A stretch of 64,000 bases of DNA, taken from Roseovarius sp. MMSF_3350. GTDB lineage: Bacteria > Pseudomonadota > Alphaproteobacteria > Rhodobacterales > Rhodobacteraceae. The notes beneath the pieces were generated by a model. The model searched no databases, was not told the DNA's origin, and saw nothing but the letters and a program-made list of their open reading frames with translations. Both the position numbers and the translations under genes were made by a program. The stretch covers positions 186,001 to 250,000 of the forward strand of contig NZ_JASHIZ010000001.1 in the NCBI RefSeq assembly GCF_030733425.1, given 5' to 3'. Of the stretch, positions 1 through 9,249 are shown piece by piece. How positions within the stretch are numbered: the first letter of the stretch is position 1; the number at the start of each line of letters is the position of its first letter.

Positions 1-573
1 GGTGGAATCCTGCTTGGTGAGCCAATCGGGCCGCGGCGCTATGCGGCGTGCGCTGTCGGGTTCGTAGGCGCGCTTTTCGTCATTCAGCCTAGCTTCAGCG
101 AGGTGGGGCCGATCGTGATGTTGCCGTTGGTCACCGCCGTCTGCTTTGCCTTCTACATGATCCTGACCCGAAGGATGGCGGCCCGGATGCATCCGATTTC
201 CATGCAGGCCTATACGGGGCTTGCCGCGCTGCTTCTTGTGCTGCCGGTCCTGTGGATATTCGATGGCTCTGGCGTCGCGCCGTTGGACCCGTCTTGGCCC
301 GGACAGCGCGAAATGCTTTTGCTCGTTGCGGTAGGGCTTATCGCGACGGCCAGTCACGTCTGTATCAGCTTCGCGCTGAAGCTGGCACCCGCATCCGTGC
401 TCGCGCCTATCCAGTATCTCGAAATCGTCGGTGCCAGTGTTCTGGGCTATATCATATTCGGGGATCTGCTGGATGCCACGACCCTGTTCGGTATCGCACT
501 GATCGTTTCGGCAGGGCTTTACGTCTTCGTTCGCGAAAGGCGGCTGGAGCGTCGCCCTATGCCGGCCCCCTGA
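1..573 (+). CDS. DMT/EamA-family transporter, 3' part (5' end outside window)
   Basis: The frame is open from the first base to a TGA at 571-573, so the start lies before the window; 190 codons are visible. The product is almost all hydrophobic helices with short loops. The last third shows the EamA pattern, including the stretch QYLEIVGASVLGYIIFGD followed by a Gly-rich helix and a basic tail. EamA proteins are inner-membrane exporters or importers of small metabolites; the substrate cannot be told from sequence. It converges on thiN with only 4 bases between the two stop codons, so the two transcripts must overlap. Confidence 0.85.
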   Translation, partial: GGILLGEPIGPRRYAACAVGFVGALFVIQPSFSEVGPIVMLPLVTAVCFAFYMILTRRMAARMHPISMQAYTGLAALLLVLPVLWIFDGSGVAPLDPSWPGQREMLLLVAVGLIATASHVCISFALKLAPASVLAPIQYLEIVGASVLGYIIFGDLLDATTLFGIALIVSAGLYVFVRERRLERRPMPAP

Positions 574-577
574 TACG

Positions 578-1264
578 TCACGCAGTGGATGCCGTGGCCG
601 ACCAGGTGGCGGCATTCTGCAGGAGCACATCGACAGCCGCTTCGAAAGCTGTGGCGGGCAGGATCAGCAGCATTTTCGGTGCGGTGACGTGAAGCGAAAC
701 GGGGCCCGTCGCTCGGTTGGATGTTCCGACACGACCATCCGGGGTGAATGTCAGCCCCGAGATCGGCCATTCCAGACCTTCTGACATCCCCTCCACTATG
801 CCGAGCGGAAAGAGAGACACAGGTGTGCCCGGGGGAAGATCCAGGGCAATGGAAGGTGGCGCGAGGAACACGATGTCGGTGCCGTCCAGCAGAATGCAGC
901 GGCGGTGCGGATAGCGTACCAGCGCATTGAGGTTGGCCAGGTGGTGGTCGATGCGGCGGCCTGTGAACCCGACACCAAGGATCAGCGGCGCGTCGACGTT
1001 GCGCAAGCATTTCTCGAAATCGGTGCTGTCCTGCTCAGAAATGTGATACAGTCGGTCTGGCGACAAAGTGGCGCGCGTCTCATCGCTCAACGAATCAAAA
1101 TCGCCGATTACGGCGGAGGGAACCAGGCCCGCTCGTTTGACGCTGTCAGCACCACCATCTGCTGCAACGACATGGTTACCGACGGCGAGGGCGCGCTTCA
1201 GATCGTTTTCGCCAAGCTGGCCACCTCCCACCAGCGTAACAGGGTTCAATTGGTGAACAATCAC
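578..1264 (-). CDS. thiN: Thiamine pyrophosphokinase
   Basis: A 228-residue cytoplasmic enzyme that transfers pyrophosphate from ATP to thiamine, giving the cofactor thiamine diphosphate. Motifs in order: an N-terminal VGGG nucleotide loop (about 12-15), ADGGAD (35-40), GDFDS (about 54-58) which binds metal and nucleotide, QDSTDFEK (about 78-85), and GRRIDHH (about 102-108). The C-terminal part carries the thiamine-binding GxTSN-like motif (VGTSN). The start is a GTG (1262-1264) with GGAA eight bases upstream; no ATG fits better. It is transcribed away from the acidic-protein gene. It needs thiamine diphosphate partners elsewhere in the window such as xsc, while thiD, under a TPP riboswitch, lies 25 kb away. 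Confidence 0.9.
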   Translation of the reverse strand: MIVHQLNPVTLVGGGQLGENDLKRALAVGNHVVAADGGADSVKRAGLVPSAVIGDFDSLSDETRATLSPDRLYHISEQDSTDFEKCLRNVDAPLILGVGFTGRRIDHHLANLNALVRYPHRRCILLDGTDIVFLAPPSIALDLPPGTPVSLFPLGIVEGMSEGLEWPISGLTFTPDGRVGTSNRATGPVSLHVTAPKMLLILPATAFEAAVDVLLQNAATWSATASTA

Positions 1265-1411
1265 GATGAATTTCCGACATTAACCACTATTTTGGAAACA
1301 AGACACATTCTGGCCTCGAAATGATACGGTAAAGTTCTAAGAATCGGGCCGCTTTCGTCGCTGCGATCATGGTAAAAATTATGATTGCAGGCAAAGTAGA
1401 GCGAGCGAAAA

Positions 1412-4333
1412 ATGGTAAGTACAAGCAAAATTCTGACCGTATCTTACGGCACGTTCTCGTGCACGTTGGAAGGTTTTGACGATTCGTTCGAAACCATGAA
1501 GGCGATTGCAGAGTATTTCCGCGACTTGGCCGCTGACGACAGATACTTCGGAGCAGAGCCGCCGACCCCGGACGCAGAAATGCTCGCCCGCATTGCCGAG
1601 CGCGAGATTTCGCGCCGCGTAGAAGCCCGGGAAGAGCAGGGAAAAATCCATCTGCGCGCAAATGAAAGCCAAGGCGCCGCCGAGGCTCTGACCCATGCCG
1701 CTCCGGTCGCTGCGCCTGCAACGGAGGAATCAGCCCAAACCGCGCCTTACGCGGAAAGCGCTCAGGCTGGGGAAGAATTCGCGGCGAAGAAAAACCCCGA
1801 GGCGCCGGAAGCTCCGGTGAACGATGCCTCCGAAACGGACTCCGAGACTCCCGAGATGGCGAAAGACCTCTCATCTGCCTCCGAGGAGCCTGACGAGGAG
1901 GTTTCCCAAGAAGCGGTGCAGTCCGACCCAGAAAAAGAGATCGCGTCGGAAGAAGATGACACCACGTCTGAAGTTGCGGATGAAAGCGAAGCGAAAGAAA
2001 CCAAAATTGCTTCCGAAACGGAAGAGGTTCTCGCCGGGATCGAAATAACGGACGAGGCGCTTCCCGATGTTGCGGAAGCCCAGGCTGATCATTCCGAAGC
2101 TGGCTCGCAGGAACACGCCCGGCAGGTTCCGCAAAATGAGGTTGAAAATCATACTCCTGTGGAGACAGGAGCAGAGAAAGCCTCTGAACAAGAAGACGAT
2201 TACTCGTACGATGCCGACCTCGAGGCGTTCATAGCCGATGCCGCTGTTGACGAGGCTGGTGCCTCGATGCCGGATGAGCCCGAGCAAGACGAGAATGTTG
2301 CCACTCCGGTTGTCGACGAAGCCGCCAATGCCGCCGCTGAGGCGGATGCCCCCGATATTTATAAGGAAGGAAAAAAGCCGGACGCCGAGTTCGATGGCGA
2401 GCTTGTCGAAGCTCCGGTCGTCAACGACGATACTGACAGCGTGGCGGAAAAGCTTCGCCGGATCCGCTCCGTCGTGTCGCAAAGCCAATTGGACTACGGA
2501 GCGTCCGAGTACAGCGAGGACGAGCACGCCTACGGCACGATGGGCAACGCGTCCGACGAGTTGGATGAGTTGCTGAAGGGCCCCTATGACGAAAGTTATG
2601 AAGAGGCTGACGACGCTGCTCCGATGGACGCGGCAGTCTCGGTGAAAGACGCTGGTGACGGTGCGCTCGAGCCTGAGCCCGCGTACGATGACGCCTCGGA
2701 GCATACTGTCGCCAAAGACGGCAGCGACGCAGCGGCCCATGAAGGTCTACCGTCGGAAAAAGCCGATACGTTGCAGACGTTTGTCGAAGATGTGGCTGAT
2801 GACGACCTCACCGACGAGGATGAGGCCGAAGATATGCTGGAAACGGACCTCGACGCCGCTGTGATCGTGGATGACGACACTCTTTCGCAACTGCTGGCGG
2901 ATGCCGCGCCCGAGGGACCCCGGCGCGCCGAAGTGCCCGGCATTGCAGAGAATTTGGAAGACTCCCCTGCTGAAGTTATCGAAGACGGCAACGCTCCGGA
3001 ATCTCTTTTCGCCGACCTTGACGACGCGCTCGAAACACATGTGCCTGCATCGGCAGACAGAGGTGGGGCGCCGTTCGTTCTGGGCAATGACGCCCGTGTC
3101 GCAGAGCGCGATGAGGAAACGGCTTCGCGACCGCTGAACGCTCGCGTACTCAAGATGAAAAAGTCCGAGTTTGAGACGGCGGTCACGCAAGGCATGATTG
3201 TGGAAGAGGTCGAGGCGGTTGAAGCCACCCACCTTGGCGACGAAGCAATCCTCAGCCCCGAAGAAGAAGCTGATCTGCAGCGCGAATTAGCCGAGGTCGA
3301 GGCGGAACTGGCCGAACAGAACCCGCAGAGCGACGGCGATGCGAAAGACGATCTGTCGAACGTGGCGCACGCGGAAGAAGCCCAGGCAGACGAGGATGAT
3401 CTTCAGGTCGAGCAAGGCCCGAAAGATGCCGCTTCAGACACCGTCGATGACGACATTTTGGCGGATGAAACCTCTGCATCGGAAATTCGGGCAGAAGCCT
3501 CGACTTATTCCGAAGACGAGCAATACGATGCCCTGCCCACGGCTGAAAACCGTGAAGCATTCGACGCGCTGGACGAGACTGAAGCAGTCGATGAGGAATT
3601 CCCGGCCGACGACACCCGGACCGAAGAGACGGCAGACAAGCCCCGCCGCGGACTGTCGCGTTTCCTTGGAATGGGAAAACGCGCCCCTGAGGACGAAAAG
3701 CGCATATTCGAGGAAGCCGACAGCCAGATGGGCGACAAGGATGCCAGCATGCGGCGAACCGCAATTCAGCATCTGCGCGCTGCCGTAGCCGCGACCAAGG
3801 CCGAAAAAAGCGCCGGAGTCGACGTTGACCTCGGAGTAGACGAGACGCCTTATCGATCTGACCTGGCCGAAGTGGTTCGCCCGCGCCGCCCCAACACAGC
3901 AGCGCCAACAACCCGGTCGGCGCGCCCGAACGAACAACGCCCCGCACCGCTCAAACTGGTGGCCGAGCAACGTGTCGATACGGAACGTGCCCCCGTGCGT
4001 CCGCGTCGTGTCGTTTCAGTGCCCGCATCGATGCCCGCGGCAAATGACGGTGGCTTCACGGCGTTCGCGGAAGAGATGGGCGCGACCGGACTTTCCGATC
4101 TGCTCGAGGCAGCGGCCGCCTACATGTCTGATGTCGAGGGCCATTCGGAATTCACCCGACCAATGCTCATGGGTAAGCTGAAGGAAGTGAACCGCGGTGA
4201 TTACAGTCGCGAAGATGGCCTGCGCTCGTTCGGCCAGCTTCTGCGGCAAGGGAAGCTGCGCAAGGTTCGGGGCGGACGTTTCTCTGCGACGGAAGAGACC
4301 GAGTTCCGGGCCGAAGCCAGAAACGTCGGCTAA
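1412..4333 (+). CDS. Large acidic conserved hypothetical protein
   Basis: A 973-residue protein of unknown function. Three parts are visible. Residues about 1-70 look folded and conserved-like (SKILTVSYGTFSCTLEGF, then an amphipathic helix with AEYFRDLAADDRYF). Residues about 75-720 are low complexity, very rich in Glu, Asp, Ala and Ser and probably disordered. From about 725 the charge flips: Arg/Lys-rich segments (PRRGLSRFLGMGKRAP) lead to a folded C-terminal domain (about 870-960) with helices and a final RxGRFSATEE-like strand. There is no signal peptide or membrane segment. Rhodobacterales genomes carry similar proteins under uninformative names (recalled, not searched). The ATG is preceded by a weak GAGCGAG; the gene ends at a strong terminator and appears monocistronic. 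Confidence 0.85.
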   Translation: MVSTSKILTVSYGTFSCTLEGFDDSFETMKAIAEYFRDLAADDRYFGAEPPTPDAEMLARIAEREISRRVEAREEQGKIHLRANESQGAAEALTHAAPVAAPATEESAQTAPYAESAQAGEEFAAKKNPEAPEAPVNDASETDSETPEMAKDLSSASEEPDEEVSQEAVQSDPEKEIASEEDDTTSEVADESEAKETKIASETEEVLAGIEITDEALPDVAEAQADHSEAGSQEHARQVPQNEVENHTPVETGAEKASEQEDDYSYDADLEAFIADAAVDEAGASMPDEPEQDENVATPVVDEAANAAAEADAPDIYKEGKKPDAEFDGELVEAPVVNDDTDSVAEKLRRIRSVVSQSQLDYGASEYSEDEHAYGTMGNASDELDELLKGPYDESYEEADDAAPMDAAVSVKDAGDGALEPEPAYDDASEHTVAKDGSDAAAHEGLPSEKADTLQTFVEDVADDDLTDEDEAEDMLETDLDAAVIVDDDTLSQLLADAAPEGPRRAEVPGIAENLEDSPAEVIEDGNAPESLFADLDDALETHVPASADRGGAPFVLGNDARVAERDEETASRPLNARVLKMKKSEFETAVTQGMIVEEVEAVEATHLGDEAILSPEEEADLQRELAEVEAELAEQNPQSDGDAKDDLSNVAHAEEAQADEDDLQVEQGPKDAASDTVDDDILADETSASEIRAEASTYSEDEQYDALPTAENREAFDALDETEAVDEEFPADDTRTEETADKPRRGLSRFLGMGKRAPEDEKRIFEEADSQMGDKDASMRRTAIQHLRAAVAATKAEKSAGVDVDLGVDETPYRSDLAEVVRPRRPNTAAPTTRSARPNEQRPAPLKLVAEQRVDTERAPVRPRRVVSVPASMPAANDGGFTAFAEEMGATGLSDLLEAAAAYMSDVEGHSEFTRPMLMGKLKEVNRGDYSREDGLRSFGQLLRQGKLRKVRGGRFSATEETEFRAEARNVG

Positions 4334-4358
4334 CTGACTCCAAACTTGTCGTTGAGGG

Positions 4359-4385
4359 CCCCCGGTCCATTTGCCGGGGGTTTTT
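4359..4385 (+). terminator. Rho-independent terminator of the acidic-protein gene
   Basis: CCCCCGG (4359-4365) pairs perfectly with CCGGGGG (4374-4380) across an 8-base loop and is followed at once by five T residues. It lies 26 bases after the stop codon. The opposite strand has no T-run after the stem, so it should terminate only the plus-strand transcript. Confidence 0.9.
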
Positions 4386-4390
4386 CCGTA

Positions 4391-5383
4391 TCAGTGAATG
4401 CCGTGGAACGCCCGTCGCCGCACATCGCAAGGGGGCTCGCCGTACCTTCTTTGGAACCAACGTTTCATGAGGGTGACGTTGGAGAAACCGCATGCAATGG
4501 CGATTTCGCCCAAAGGCAATGCGGTTTGTGTCACGAGGTCATGGGCTCGGTCGAGACGCAGGTCGCGATAAACCTTGAGCGGAGATCGCCCCAGCTTCTC
4601 GGCGAAGCCGCGTTCGAGCTTGCGGGCTGAAATGCCGATAATGTCAGCGACTTGCGAGACGCTCAGGGTATCCTCGATGTGGTCCTCCATGATCTGGAGC
4701 GCATCAGAAATCATGTCGCACCCTTCGGCCCGCCGGTGCAGGCGCCATCGTTCGCCCGAGCAGTTACTGTCCTGCGTATCAGGGCTTGAAATGCCCAGAT
4801 CGCGGGCCAGTGCAGCTTCGGTGAAATTCCCTTCTCGTGCACCGATCAGTTCGACCATCATGCGGATCGCCGCCGCCGGGCCGGTGGCGCTGCTGAGCGC
4901 TTTGTGATGGCAAGTCGTGTCGCTGTGCAACTCCAGACTGGCGCAGGTTTCCCGTACGGCCGCATGGAATGCGGCGTGGACTGACAAGCGTTTGGCCCCC
5001 AGCACGCCCGTTGCCAAAGGCACAAAGACGGCACCCCCAACCACACAAACCCGCGCGGCGTTCCTGATCGCGGCGCGCAGCTTCGATACTTCCGACCTTG
5101 CGGGTCTCCAGGGCATGTCCACGCCGCCTACCAGCACCAGCACTTCATCCGGTGCACAGCTGAGTGTTGCCCGCCGCGAAACCGTGGCATCAACGCAATT
5201 CCAGCTATAGATTTCTTGACCCAGAATACTATTGGCGCGTCGCAGGACATGGATGCAAGTTTCCGCGACGAAAGCGTTTTCTGCATTCTGCACGACAAAA
5301 ACGAACTTGTCCGAAAGGCTGCGCTGGTCGCGCAGCGGGCGCGGGTCGGATGTACCGACGGGATCGAGGTTTGAGAGGTACAT
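4391..5383 (-). CDS. GlxA-type AraC-family transcriptional regulator
   Basis: A 330-residue regulator with an N-terminal DJ-1/PfpI-like (class-I amidotransferase fold) sensor domain (about 20-200) and a C-terminal AraC double helix-turn-helix (about 225-325). The HTH region shows LSVSQVADIIGISARKLERG and the second helix set GEIAIACGFSNVTLMKRWFQ. Members of this subfamily control amino-acid, betaine and sarcosine catabolism. The gene starts 61 bases downstream of the soxG stop on the same strand, so it may be read from the sarcosine oxidase operon. The ATG has no obvious Shine-Dalgarno sequence. The sensor domain is degenerate enough that no ligand can be named. Confidence 0.85.
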   Translation of the reverse strand: MYLSNLDPVGTSDPRPLRDQRSLSDKFVFVVQNAENAFVAETCIHVLRRANSILGQEIYSWNCVDATVSRRATLSCAPDEVLVLVGGVDMPWRPARSEVSKLRAAIRNAARVCVVGGAVFVPLATGVLGAKRLSVHAAFHAAVRETCASLELHSDTTCHHKALSSATGPAAAIRMMVELIGAREGNFTEAALARDLGISSPDTQDSNCSGERWRLHRRAEGCDMISDALQIMEDHIEDTLSVSQVADIIGISARKLERGFAEKLGRSPLKVYRDLRLDRAHDLVTQTALPLGEIAIACGFSNVTLMKRWFQRRYGEPPCDVRRRAFHGIH

Positions 5384-5444
5384 GTCTTGATTGACTTTCC
5401 CTATTGCGAACGGATCCCTGAATTCCGTGCTTGATTTCTGACCT

Positions 5445-6011
5445 TTAAGTTACGTTGACGAGCGAGGTCTCGACCGCGTGCAGAAAGGACCCTGCCGAGG
5501 AGGATGCTGAGAGGAGAAGATAGGCGTCTGGGCCAGTACGAAGGATCAGCACGCCAAGATGTTCCATGACCGTGCGCGCGGCAGCACCTTCGACAAAGGC
5601 GTCGGGGTGCAGGTCGATCGGGCAGATGCGTTCCAGCGCGGTACGCGCGAGCGGGCCGTCGAGCACGAGGCCGGACCAGACATCGGTCTGGTCGGTGGTG
5701 TAGGCCGCACCCTTGAGCAGGTTTTGCACATGCGGTTCGGCATCGGGCGTCGCGCGGGTGAAGATCGCGAAGGCCTGGTCGGGGCCAAGGCGCACCAGGC
5801 GGGTTTCGTCCTTGCCCATGACAGAGAGACCCGGCGCGGGCAGGTCGGCGTCGAAGGCGGATCTGATCGCTTTCAGCGCCGCGTCCTCGGCCCCGAGGGG
5901 CAGGGCGATGGACACGATCGCCAAGTCGGCGGGCGCGTGAAGCCGCGTGTCGCCGAAGCTATGGTCAAAGCCCTTGAGGGGCAGTTCCGAGGTGAGGGTG
6001 AAATCAGCCAC
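5445..6011 (-). CDS. soxG: Sarcosine oxidase gamma subunit
   Basis: A 188-residue gamma subunit of the heterotetrameric sarcosine oxidase, which oxidatively demethylates sarcosine to glycine with transfer of the methyl group to tetrahydrofolate. The start chosen is GTG at 6009-6011, preceded by AAGGAG nine to ten bases upstream; it overlaps the soxA stop by 8 bases, so translation is probably coupled. A longer frame to 6146 exists but its extra residues lie inside soxA and are shadow sequence. The small folate-binding-like gamma fold shows GPDQAFAIFT in the middle and a Trp-Ser-Gly-Leu stretch (DVWSGLVLDGPLAR). It is the last sox gene of the operon. Confidence 0.88.
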   Translation of the reverse strand: MADFTLTSELPLKGFDHSFGDTRLHAPADLAIVSIALPLGAEDAALKAIRSAFDADLPAPGLSVMGKDETRLVRLGPDQAFAIFTRATPDAEPHVQNLLKGAAYTTDQTDVWSGLVLDGPLARTALERICPIDLHPDAFVEGAAARTVMEHLGVLILRTGPDAYLLLSASSSAGSFLHAVETSLVNVT

Positions 6012-8952
6012 GCAGACGCTCTCCTTCCGGGTCGACGAAATGGGCCGAAACGATTTCGACCTCCATCTCGGTGCCGTGGACGGGGCTGACCGCGCGGACG
6101 ATTTCGCCCATGCGCTCGTGCCCGCTCTTGATGAAGCCCAGGCCAATATGGTGACCGAGGTTGGGCGAATAGGCGACCGAGGTCATCCAGCCCTGGTCAT
6201 GCTCCATGTCGGAAGGGGCATGCTTGTTCAGGAAATGCGAGCCCGCGATCAGTTTCTTGTCCCGGTCGACCGGGCGGAAGCCGACCAGCCGCACGGCATC
6301 TTCGCGGGTCAGTTCGGGGCGTTGGGCCAGGACCTGGCCGATGCATTCCTTCTTCTGGCTGACCATCTTGCCCAGCCCGATATTGTGGGCGGTGGTCTGA
6401 CCGTTCAGCTCGTTGCCGGTGCAATGACCCTTTTCGATCCGCATGACGCCCAGCGCCTCGGTCCCATACGGTGCCGCATCGAACTCCTTGCCGGCCTCGT
6501 TCAGCACCGCCATCATGGAGTTACCGAACCGCGCGGGCACGGCGATTTCATACGCCATCTCGCCCGAGAACGAGATCCGGAAGAGCCGCCCGGGCGTGCC
6601 GCCGCAGACGGTGACGTGACCGCAAGCCATGAAGGGGAACGCCTCGTTCGAGATGTCGTGGTCGGCGTCGATCACCTTGCGCAGGAGGTCGCGGGATTTT
6701 GGCCCGGCGACGGCGAACTGCGCCCAGCCGTCGGTGGTGGAGATCAGGTGCACGTCCATGTCGGGCCAGAGGCACTGGCGCGCGAATTCCAGACGGCGGA
6801 AGACCGTGACCGCGTTGGCGGTGGTGGTGGTCATCACGTAATGGTTCTCGTCCATCCGCGCGGTGGTGCCGTCGTCGTAGCAGATCCCGTCCTCGCGCAG
6901 CATCAGGCCATAGCGGACCCGGCCGACCTTGAGGGTCGAGAAGGTGTTGGCATAGACCTTGTCGAGGAAGGCGCCGGCATCCTTGCCCTGGATGTCGATC
7001 TTGCCCAGTGTGGTGACGTCGCAGATGCCGACACTCGTGCGGGCCGCCTGGGCCTCGCGGTCGACGGAATCGCGCCAGCCTTGCTCGCCCGGACGCGTGT
7101 ACCATTCGGCCCGCAGCCAGTTGCCCACGGTGACGAAGCTGGCGCCGTTCTCCTCGGCCCATTTGTGGCTGGGGGTCAGGCGGTAGGGGCGGAAATCCTT
7201 GCCGCGCGCGCGCCCGGCCAGCGCGCCGATGGGAACGGGCGTGTAGGGCGGGCGGAAGATGGTGGTGCCGACCTCGGGGATGGTCTTGCCGCGTTCCTCG
7301 GCCAGGATCGCGAGACCCGCGATGTTCGAGGTCTTGCCCTGGTCGGTGGCCATGCCCATCGTCGTGTAGCGCTTGAGCAGCTCGACCGAGCGGAAACCCT
7401 CGGTATTGGCGAGCTTGATGTCCTTGACGGTGACGTCGTTCTGCAGGTCGACCCAGGCGCGGTGCCTGCTTTGCTTGACGTGCCAGAAGGCGGCAGCCTC
7501 GCGCGGTTCATCCTCGGCCTGCGGCAGGTCGTCGGCGGTGGATTTGATCCCGAGCGCGTCAAGTTGTGCGGTGGCCTGGGCCTGCCCCTCTGCCAAGGCG
7601 GCGGCGAGGGTCATGGCGCCGTTCGCCGCCCCGGCGACGGCCATGCCGACGGGCAGGTCGCCACCCGGCACGAAGGCGCAGAGGTCGTCGCGCCATGTGG
7701 GGCGGCCGCGTTGGTGGCAGGTGAGGTGCACGTTGGGGTTCCAGCCGCCGGACACGGCCAGCGCGTCGACGGGGATGACCTGGCCGTTGGTCAGGGTGAT
7801 CGACTTCACGCCCTTGCGCCCGATTGTGTTCATCACCGCCTCGCCCGCGACGTGGCGCACGCCGGGCAGGTCGATGGGGGCAGGCCTGTCACGGCTGTCG
7901 ACGACGACGGGCACCTCGACGCCCTTTGCGATCAGGTCGGCGGCGGTGCGCCAGCCGTCGTCGTTGTTGGTGAAGACTGCGACGTGCTTGCCCGGGGTGG
8001 CGGCATAGCGGTTGGCATAGCTGCGCACGGCGCTGGCCAGCATGATGCCGGGGCGGTCATTGTTGCCGAAGGCGATGGGGCGCTCGGTGGCGCCAGCGGC
8101 CAGAACGGCGCGCCTGGAATAGATGCGCCATAGGACCTGGCGCGGCTTGCCGCCGCCATCGGCGAGGTGATCGGTGCAGCGTTCGAGCGCGCCGTAGATG
8201 CCGTGATCGTAAGCACCGTAGACGGTGGTGCGGGGCATCAGGCGGACGTTGTCCATCGACGCCAGCTCGGCGGCGGTCTCTGCCGCCCAGTCGGTGCCGG
8301 ACATCCCGCCCAGTTCCAGCGTCTCGGAGTTGAGGCGGCCGCCGGGGCGGAAATCCTCGTCGGCGAGGATCACGCGGGCGCCGGAGCGCGCGGCGGTCAG
8401 CGCGGCCATCAGGCCCGAGGGACCCGCGCCGATGACCAGCAGGTCGCAATGCAGGAAGCCCTTGTCGTACGTGTCGGGGTCGTCCTTCATCGACAGTCGG
8501 CCAAGGCCGGCGGCGGAGCGGATGATCGGCTCGTAGAGCTTTTCCCAGAACGCCTTGGGCCACATGAAGGTCTTGTAGTAGAAGCCCGCAGACAGGAAAG
8601 GCGATAAGAAGTCGTTGACCGCCAGGAGGTCGTATTCCAGCGAGCCGCGATGGTTCTGCGAGGTGGCGTTGAGGCCATCGAAGAGTTCGACCATCGTGGC
8701 GCGCGTGTTCGGCTCCTGGTAGGCGCCGTCGCGCAGGTGGACCAGCGCGTTGGGTTCCTCGGAGCCGTCGGTGAACACGCCGCGCGGGCGGTGATACTTG
8801 AACGAGCGGCCCACAAGAAGCTGGCCGTTGGCCAGCAGCGCTGAGGCCAGCGTGTCGCCGGGATGGCCCCGAAACCACTTGTTATTGAAGCGGAACTTGA
8901 TCTCTTTCGAGCGGTCGATCAGGCCGCCCGTGATGCGGTTCTTCTGGCTCAT
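6004..8952 (-). CDS. soxA: Sarcosine oxidase alpha subunit
   Basis: A 982-residue alpha subunit. The N-terminal part has a ferredoxin-like 2Fe-2S domain remnant typical of the family, then an NAD-binding Rossmann motif (LLVIGAGPSGLMAALTAARS, about 155-175) and a second dinucleotide region (GKHVAVFTNNDDGW). The C-terminal 380 residues form an aminomethyltransferase (GcvT)-like folate domain, with the GRVRYGLMLREDGICYDDG stretch and TTDGWAQFAVAGPKSRDLL. In the complex it binds NAD and hosts the folate site to which formaldehyde is passed. The start is ATG at 8952, overlapping the soxD stop by 4 bases (ATGA); a 30-residue upstream extension is shadow sequence. Confidence 0.95.
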   Translation of the reverse strand: MSQKNRITGGLIDRSKEIKFRFNNKWFRGHPGDTLASALLANGQLLVGRSFKYHRPRGVFTDGSEEPNALVHLRDGAYQEPNTRATMVELFDGLNATSQNHRGSLEYDLLAVNDFLSPFLSAGFYYKTFMWPKAFWEKLYEPIIRSAAGLGRLSMKDDPDTYDKGFLHCDLLVIGAGPSGLMAALTAARSGARVILADEDFRPGGRLNSETLELGGMSGTDWAAETAAELASMDNVRLMPRTTVYGAYDHGIYGALERCTDHLADGGGKPRQVLWRIYSRRAVLAAGATERPIAFGNNDRPGIMLASAVRSYANRYAATPGKHVAVFTNNDDGWRTAADLIAKGVEVPVVVDSRDRPAPIDLPGVRHVAGEAVMNTIGRKGVKSITLTNGQVIPVDALAVSGGWNPNVHLTCHQRGRPTWRDDLCAFVPGGDLPVGMAVAGAANGAMTLAAALAEGQAQATAQLDALGIKSTADDLPQAEDEPREAAAFWHVKQSRHRAWVDLQNDVTVKDIKLANTEGFRSVELLKRYTTMGMATDQGKTSNIAGLAILAEERGKTIPEVGTTIFRPPYTPVPIGALAGRARGKDFRPYRLTPSHKWAEENGASFVTVGNWLRAEWYTRPGEQGWRDSVDREAQAARTSVGICDVTTLGKIDIQGKDAGAFLDKVYANTFSTLKVGRVRYGLMLREDGICYDDGTTARMDENHYVMTTTTANAVTVFRRLEFARQCLWPDMDVHLISTTDGWAQFAVAGPKSRDLLRKVIDADHDISNEAFPFMACGHVTVCGGTPGRLFRISFSGEMAYEIAVPARFGNSMMAVLNEAGKEFDAAPYGTEALGVMRIEKGHCTGNELNGQTTAHNIGLGKMVSQKKECIGQVLAQRPELTREDAVRLVGFRPVDRDKKLIAGSHFLNKHAPSDMEHDQGWMTSVAYSPNLGHHIGLGFIKSGHERMGEIVRAVSPVHGTEMEVEIVSAHFVDPEGERLRG

Positions 8953-9236
8953 TTGCCGCGCCCCCGTTTGCGCGCGACGTCGCGGGCCAGTTCGACTGCC
9001 GTGATCTCGTGCGTGAGGGTGTTGCGCGTGACCACCAGCCACGAGCGGTCACCCTGTTCGTGGTACCAAAGCTCCTGGTGCTGGCCTGCGGGGTTGTCGC
9101 GCAGGTAGCCGTAGCTGTGGAACTGTTCCATCGCGTCGTCGGCCTGCCAGTCGGGTCGGTCGATGAGGGCGGCATCGCCGAGATAGACGAACTCGGCGGC
9201 GTCGCGCGGGCCCAGAAGGGGATGGTCGATGATCAT
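8949..9236 (-). CDS. soxD: Sarcosine oxidase delta subunit
   Basis: A 95-residue delta subunit. It has the usual short form: an N-terminal LLGPRDAAEFVYLGDA segment, a central WQADDAMEQFHSYGYLRDNP, and a C-terminal HEITAVELARD motif followed by a basic tail. In homologues this small subunit carries a structural zinc, but the usual Cys ligands at the N-terminus (CPxCGxR-type) are not present here, where the equivalent positions read HPLLGPRD. It sits 13 bases downstream of soxB and overlaps soxA by 4 bases, so stoichiometric co-translation is likely. Confidence 0.92.
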   Translation of the reverse strand: MIIDHPLLGPRDAAEFVYLGDAALIDRPDWQADDAMEQFHSYGYLRDNPAGQHQELWYHEQGDRSWLVVTRNTLTHEITAVELARDVARKRGRGK

Positions 9237-9249
9237 GTCTGTGCGCCCC

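Noticed and set aside
4359-4385. The 4359 hairpin as terminator for both flanking genes
   Set aside because: Only the plus-strand RNA has a U-run after the stem.
5947-8133. A 728-codon open frame antisense to soxA
   Set aside because: It follows from high GC and codon bias of soxA; the product is rich in Gly, Ala, Val and His without family motifs, while soxA has clear domains.
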